From positions 1 to 33,417 of the forward strand of contig JBJEPW010000030.1 in assembly GCA_051881435.1 (NCBI GenBank): a DNA stretch of 33,417 bases, in the 5' to 3' direction. The first letter of the stretch is position 1, and every line of letters begins with the position of its first letter. Below, one piece after another: positions 30,373 to 33,417 of this stretch. Under the pieces are notes generated by a model, which was not told the origin of the DNA, did no database searches, and was given only the letters and a program-made list of their open reading frames with translations. This stretch comes from Fimenecus sp051881435. GTDB taxonomy: Bacteria > Bacillota > Clostridia > Oscillospirales > Acutalibacteraceae. Made by a program: the position numbers and the translations under genes.

Positions 30373-31122
30373 TCAATCAGGCTCCTTAATTTTTACAAGT
30401 ATTGCGGAATAATTGTCCATATTTTTTCCTTTACCGTTTTTCAAAACAATATCGGTCATTTTCCGCAGCTGATTTTCAGCTGAAAGATTTTTCTTCAATA
30501 CCCTTTGCATTTGCTTTTCAGTAATCCATTCCCAAAAGCCGTCACTGCACAGTAAGAAGCTGTTATTTCCGTCAACAGCAAGATTTTTTTCGTCGATACG
30601 GTATTCGGGTCTTTCCGGATTCCAATCATTTCCCATTGCCCTCAAAAGTCTGTTGCGGTCCTCATGATGACGAATGTCCTTTTCTCTTATTTCACCCGAT
30701 ATTGCAAGCATTTGAGGAACACTGTGGTCAAGCGTGCGGGAAACAATTTTTCCTTTTTTTATTAAATAAAGGCGCGAATCTCCGATATGGCCGAAGCTCA
30801 CTTTACTGCCGTCAATGTATAAAACAACTGCTGTTGTTTTCATTCCGCAGTCTGCACCGTGTTTTTTTTGTTCTTCAAGCAATGCATTTTGTGCAAGTAA
30901 AAAAGCGTCCTCTAAAAATGTATCCTTTTCTGTATTTTCAACTGTAAGAAATTCAGTAATTCTTTCCGTTACCAACCGTGATGCAACTTCGCCGTTACTG
31001 TGCCCGCCCAAGCCGTCCGCTAAAACAAATATATGCTTATTTTCCAGTGACGCCGTACAGACGCAGTCTTCATTTACGGGTCTTTCTCCCCTGTCGGACA
31101 AAACTGCAAAATCAATCAACAC
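30373..31122 (-). CDS. PP2C-family Ser/Thr phosphatase, first gene of the operon (GTG start)
   Basis: A 249-aa catalytic PP2C domain of the Stp/PrpC type: SDRGERPVNED (9-19), LADGLGGHSNGE (34-45), FGHIGDSRLYLI, LDHSVPQML, LLCSDGFWEWI and NMDNYSAILVKI. All metal-binding Asp residues are present. It differs from the second phosphatase of the locus in lacking the N-terminal extension, so the two may serve different substrates. GTG is the most likely start, with AGGGTGAT a few bases upstream, after a leader of about 177 nt. In Gram-positive bacteria Stp/PrpC usually opposes PrkC/Stk; here it heads the operon. Confidence 0.93.
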   Translation of the reverse strand: MLIDFAVLSDRGERPVNEDCVCTASLENKHIFVLADGLGGHSNGEVASRLVTERITEFLTVENTEKDTFLEDAFLLAQNALLEEQKKHGADCGMKTTAVVLYIDGSKVSFGHIGDSRLYLIKKGKIVSRTLDHSVPQMLAISGEIREKDIRHHEDRNRLLRAMGNDWNPERPEYRIDEKNLAVDGNNSFLLCSDGFWEWITEKQMQRVLKKNLSAENQLRKMTDIVLKNGKGKNMDNYSAILVKIKEPD

Positions 31123-31202
31123 AAAATCACCCTAACAATCGGCTTTTCTCACCGTGAAATATACTCTTTGGAATATGCAATTTGGTAAATAATACAAAAC
31201 TA

Positions 31203-31226
31203 ACCCATTTTTTGTAAAAAACGGGT
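31203..31226 (-). other. Hairpin in the leader of the phosphatase/kinase operon
   Basis: ACCCG-T6 faces A6-TGGGT on the minus strand, closing with one G-U pair and a very short loop, about 80 nt upstream of the GTG. A U-containing stretch (TAGTTTTG) follows. It may act as a weak attenuator; no riboswitch motif is recognised in the AT-rich leader. Confidence 0.35.
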
Positions 31227-31305
31227 GGTTATTTATAAAGCAATATTTTTGAATAAAAAACGCTATCGGTAAATCAAAACAATATATAATAATACTTTAT
31301 TTACG

Positions 31306-31334
31306 ATAATAACATATTATATCTTTTATGTCAA
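31306..31334 (-). promoter_or_regulatory. Promoter of the phosphatase/FHA/kinase operon
   Basis: On the minus strand TTGACA (31329-31334) and TATTAT (31306-31311) are separated by 17 bp. Transcription would start near 31299, giving an AT-rich leader of about 177 nt before the first gene. Confidence 0.8.
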
Positions 31335-31407
31335 TTAAATTACATTTTTTAATCTTGTGTTTTAGCAGTGTAAAACTCATATAATATTGTTATGGGAGAG
31401 CGATAAA

Positions 31408-31433
31408 ATGTATTTGGATTACGAAAATTTGTT
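31408..31433 (+). pseudogene. Possible N-terminal remnant of a plus-strand gene
   Basis: The plus strand has TATAAT at 31380-31385, GGGAGAG at 31395-31401 and ATG at 31408, followed by MYLDYENLF before sequence that belongs to the truncated zinc-ribbon gene on the other strand. This looks like a start region cut off by an insertion. Only about nine codons remain, so the gene cannot be identified. Confidence 0.35.
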
Positions 31434-31751
31434 TATTACCTTCTTATGCGAACCTACGCTTACCATTGTAGGTTTTAACGGCAAGTTCTTCGTTGACCAT
31501 TCAGCCGCTATCTCCGGGTACTTTGTTGCAAGATCATTTATACCCTCGATTACTCTTGAACCGGAGCATATAGGGCAGTTCTCACCGTGTGAACGAGCTT
31601 TTACGCTCGTCTGCCATTCGTGACCGCATTTTCCTCTCCACCATACGACCTTGTTTGAACCGTATGAAATATCATCAGGGGTTAATGGAAGATTTTTGTC
31701 CGACCATTCCGAAACAAGGTGCGGTCGCATTTTATATAAACTATTATCCAT
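31419..31751 (-). pseudogene. Truncated zinc-ribbon (DUF4379-type) protein
   Basis: The 110-aa product has one complete treble-clef unit: LVSEWSDKNLPLTPDDISYG, then VVWWRGKCGHEW (C42, H44) and ENCPICSG (C59, C62). A second unit begins (PEIAAEWSTKNLPLKPTMVS), but after VGSHKKV the expected WWKC-GH motif is absent and the frame ends in INKFS. Loss of the second zinc site points to a junction near 31430-31437. Full-length relatives carry several such units and are found on mobile elements and phages. AAGGAG precedes the ATG at 31751. A shortened protein could still be made. Confidence 0.7.
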
Positions 31752-31824
31752 ACCAAAGCTCCTTCTCATTTGTTTGCTTTAGTATAGTTCTTTTTGCTGA
31801 TTTTGAGAAATATGCGAATAAAGA

Positions 31825-31859
31825 AGCGCACTCTGCGAAAATGCCTTGCAGAGTGCGCT
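31825..31859 (-). terminator. Terminator after the integrase gene
   Basis: AGCGCACTCTGC (31825-31836) and GCAGAGTGCGCT (31848-31859) make a perfect 12-bp stem with an 11-nt loop. On the minus strand TTCTTTATT follows. It lies 11 bp after the integrase stop codon. Confidence 0.8.
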
Positions 31860-31870
31860 CATTATCTTTA

Positions 31871-33121
31871 TTAAATTGAACTGCTCGCTAAGTAATCTCC
31901 GAAGGCAGCGATTTCCTTCTTTTTCAGCGAACTTGTTACATCAACATAAATATTCATTGTAGTAGAAACATCGGCGTGTCCCAAAACGCTTTGTATCACT
32001 TTGAGATTGATACCTGACTCGCAAAGCCTTGTTGCAAATGTGTGTCTAAGTATGTGGCAGGAAAAGTGCGGCAACAAGACAGGTTCGGAATCGGCTCCGT
32101 ATTTTTCAAGTATCTCATCATTACAGTCTCGCATCATTCGCTGAATAGCCTTATTAAGATTTCCTTGATTTTGCACATCTCCATTCCGATTAACAAATAT
32201 GAAATTATCGTAGCCATCGACTCGACCTTTGCACTTGATTTCAGCTTCTTCCTGATATTCTCGTTCCATAATAAACGCTTGCTTTACGCCCTCAGTCATC
32301 GGGATTTCTCTTTCTCCGGCTTTAGTCTTTGGAGTGTTTATAGAGAAATAGCAGCCTTTTTCATCACGGTGGTTATAATAGACGAGCGTATGATTTATTC
32401 GTATGATGCCCTCCTCCAAATCAATATCTTGCCATCTCAGCCCCGTAATTTCACCTACACGCATACCTGTGTTTGCCATAATATAAAAGACGGGATACCA
32501 GTGACGGTCTTTCGGGTGGCTAAGCATATAATCGAAGAACAGTTTTTGTTGTTCTACAGTCAGCGCATTTTTCTTTTCCCGTTCAAAGCCGTGCGACATT
32601 TTCAGTTCCTTGAGCATATTGTCGGTTGGGTTTGCTCTTATAATGCCATCATCAACCGCCACCTGAAAAACTTGATGCAGAACATTATGCACATTATCAA
32701 TGGTAGCAATTTTGAGCACCTTACCGTCTGCAAGACTGTTATAGAATTTACGCACATCAGACTTCTTTACGAGCGTGATTCTGTTTTTTCCGAAAGCGGG
32801 CATAACAAACAACTCATACATATAGATATAGTTTTTGAAAGTGCTATCCTTAATGCCCCGCTTAAGTTGACACCATAAATTGAACATATCATTCACGGTC
32901 AGATTTTTCTTATCCGACCTAATCCCATCGTGTTTGTCAACGATGATTTGTTCTTCCTGCTCCCTTAACTGCTCCAAAGTTGGAGCATAGGTTGCGTGTC
33001 GCTTTCCGTCCGGCGTTGTCCAACGGTACACATAAGTACCGTTGGGACGCTGACTTTCTCCCGTCTTTAATCTGGTTCTGTTACTGTCGTATCTTACACC
33101 GACTTGTTTTTTCTTTGCCAT
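31871..33121 (-). CDS. int: Tyrosine integrase, Tn916 type
   Basis: A 416-aa site-specific recombinase. The N-terminal region (about 1-70, TYVYRWTTPDGKRHATYAPTL) resembles the arm-binding domain of Tn916 integrase, followed by a core-binding SAM-like domain (73-170) and the catalytic domain (about 185-405). Catalytic residues: R221 in NTGMRVGEITGLRW, K265 in TPKTKAGERE, H356 and R359 in HILRHTF, H382 in LGHADVSTT and nucleophile Y392 in MNIYVDV. The set is complete, so it is probably active. It catalyses integration and excision of the element that continues beyond the right edge. AAGGAGG precedes the ATG, and the excisionase gene lies 13 bp upstream, the Tn916 order. Confidence 0.95.
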   Translation of the reverse strand: MAKKKQVGVRYDSNRTRLKTGESQRPNGTYVYRWTTPDGKRHATYAPTLEQLREQEEQIIVDKHDGIRSDKKNLTVNDMFNLWCQLKRGIKDSTFKNYIYMYELFVMPAFGKNRITLVKKSDVRKFYNSLADGKVLKIATIDNVHNVLHQVFQVAVDDGIIRANPTDNMLKELKMSHGFEREKKNALTVEQQKLFFDYMLSHPKDRHWYPVFYIMANTGMRVGEITGLRWQDIDLEEGIIRINHTLVYYNHRDEKGCYFSINTPKTKAGEREIPMTEGVKQAFIMEREYQEEAEIKCKGRVDGYDNFIFVNRNGDVQNQGNLNKAIQRMMRDCNDEILEKYGADSEPVLLPHFSCHILRHTFATRLCESGINLKVIQSVLGHADVSTTMNIYVDVTSSLKKKEIAAFGDYLASSSI

Positions 33122-33134
33122 AAGTACCTCCTTA

Positions 33135-33347
33135 TTAGATTGAGTAACACTTGTCCAAGTATTCCTCCAACTGTTTCCGCTTCAGCAACCGCTTTGTACC
33201 TACCCATAAAACGAAATTGCAATCCTCTGAGTTTGAAATCTCTCTGAGTTTATCAGCTCCGATTCCGGTATAAACGGATGCTTCGTCAACCGTTAAGTTC
33301 CTGCGTTCCCAAATAGGAACAAGCTGCTCTTTTTCTTTCTTAGTCAT
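33135..33347 (-). CDS. xis: Excisionase, Tn916 Xis type
   Basis: A 70-aa DNA-binding protein. VPIWERRNLTVDEASVYTGIG (10-30) matches the start of Tn916-type excisionases, followed by the winged-helix part ADKLREISNSEDCNFVLWVGTKRLLKRKQLEEYL. Xis bends DNA at the element ends and directs Int toward excision. AAGGAGG is 8 nt before the ATG. The same frame stays open upstream to the window edge without a start codon, so a longer form or an overlapping upstream gene cannot be excluded. Confidence 0.88.
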   Translation of the reverse strand: MTKKEKEQLVPIWERRNLTVDEASVYTGIGADKLREISNSEDCNFVLWVGTKRLLKRKQLEEYLDKCYSI

Positions 33348-33417
33348 ATCAATATCCTCCTTGTAAGCCTTCGCCGCAGGACTGTTCGGTTCATACTTAT
33401 ATATGCTGACACCTTTC

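Noticed and set aside
31135..31300. Riboswitch in the operon leader
   Set aside because: No conserved core of c-di-GMP, c-di-AMP or other known classes could be recognised; only one weak hairpin is seen.
31387..31623. Full 78-codon plus-strand gene starting near 31387
   Set aside because: Beyond about 31433 it runs antisense to the zinc-ribbon gene; only the first codons look like a real start region.
32042..32878. 278-codon plus-strand frame opposite the integrase
   Set aside because: It lies wholly antisense to a clear integrase with a complete catalytic set, has no ribosome binding site and a hydrophobic mirror-type composition.
1..33417. CRISPR arrays, rRNA genes or a replication origin
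   Set aside because: No regularly spaced repeats, rRNA signatures or DnaA-box clusters were found.

Overview
The window looks like chromosomal DNA of a low-to-mid GC Bacillota, most likely a gut-type member of class Clostridia. The evidence is near-consensus GGAGG ribosome binding sites, TTGACA-17-TATAAT promoters, a GH2/GH95 glycan-utilisation pair, GtrA and DUF6019-type proteins, AgrC/AgrA-type signalling, and a Tn916-like integrase at the right edge. No rRNA or housekeeping locus fixes the genus, so the taxonomy is an inference.

Layout. (1) 51-7076, minus strand: a stand-alone E2-type acyltransferase, then a lacZ - GNAT - GH95 fucosidase operon ending at a clear terminator. (2) 7189-10259, plus strand: a Crp/Fnr regulator followed by an overlapping lipoprotein - permease - ATPase importer of the NMT1/SsuA type. 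Its last stop codon overlaps a perfect promoter for tRNA-Leu(UAA) at 10307-10393. (3) 10605-12562, minus strand: GtrA, a VOC/glyoxalase gene split by a 277-bp element with perfect 28-bp terminal inverted repeats, and a GNAT acetyltransferase. GC-rich palindromic repeats follow. (4) 12733-17905, minus strand: a TetR-led operon (TetR, a 52-aa DUF6019-like protein, ABC ATPase, ABC permease, LiaF-like protein, DUF4097 protein and a small unknown membrane protein) with a consensus promoter and a composite operator. (5) 18184-21577, minus strand: a LytTR response regulator and two tandem AgrC-like kinases. The last 480 bp of the two kinase genes are identical at DNA level. (6) 21743-31122, minus strand: a phospho-signalling operon with two PP2C phosphatases, three FHA proteins, two membrane Ser/Thr kinases and a membrane-anchored unknown protein. 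(7) About 31430 to the right edge: the integrase end of a Tn916-like integrative element (truncated zinc-ribbon gene, int, xis), apparently inserted into a plus-strand gene of which only the first codons remain.

How it works together. The most unusual locus is region 6. Both kinases carry an N-terminal cytoplasmic zinc ribbon and one membrane span, but their outside domains differ. One has five PASTA repeats plus a W-rich, Cys/His-containing tail, which suggests cell-wall sensing. The other has a complete extracellular solute-binding-protein fold, which suggests small-molecule sensing. Two phosphatases and three FHA readers are transcribed with them, so this could be a self-contained phosphothreonine circuit. 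Its kinases read HRD-I-APDN/DFG and HCD-M-APDN/DLG. Region 5 next to it shows recent gene conversion between paired kinases, which keeps the ATPase domains identical while the sensor halves diverge.
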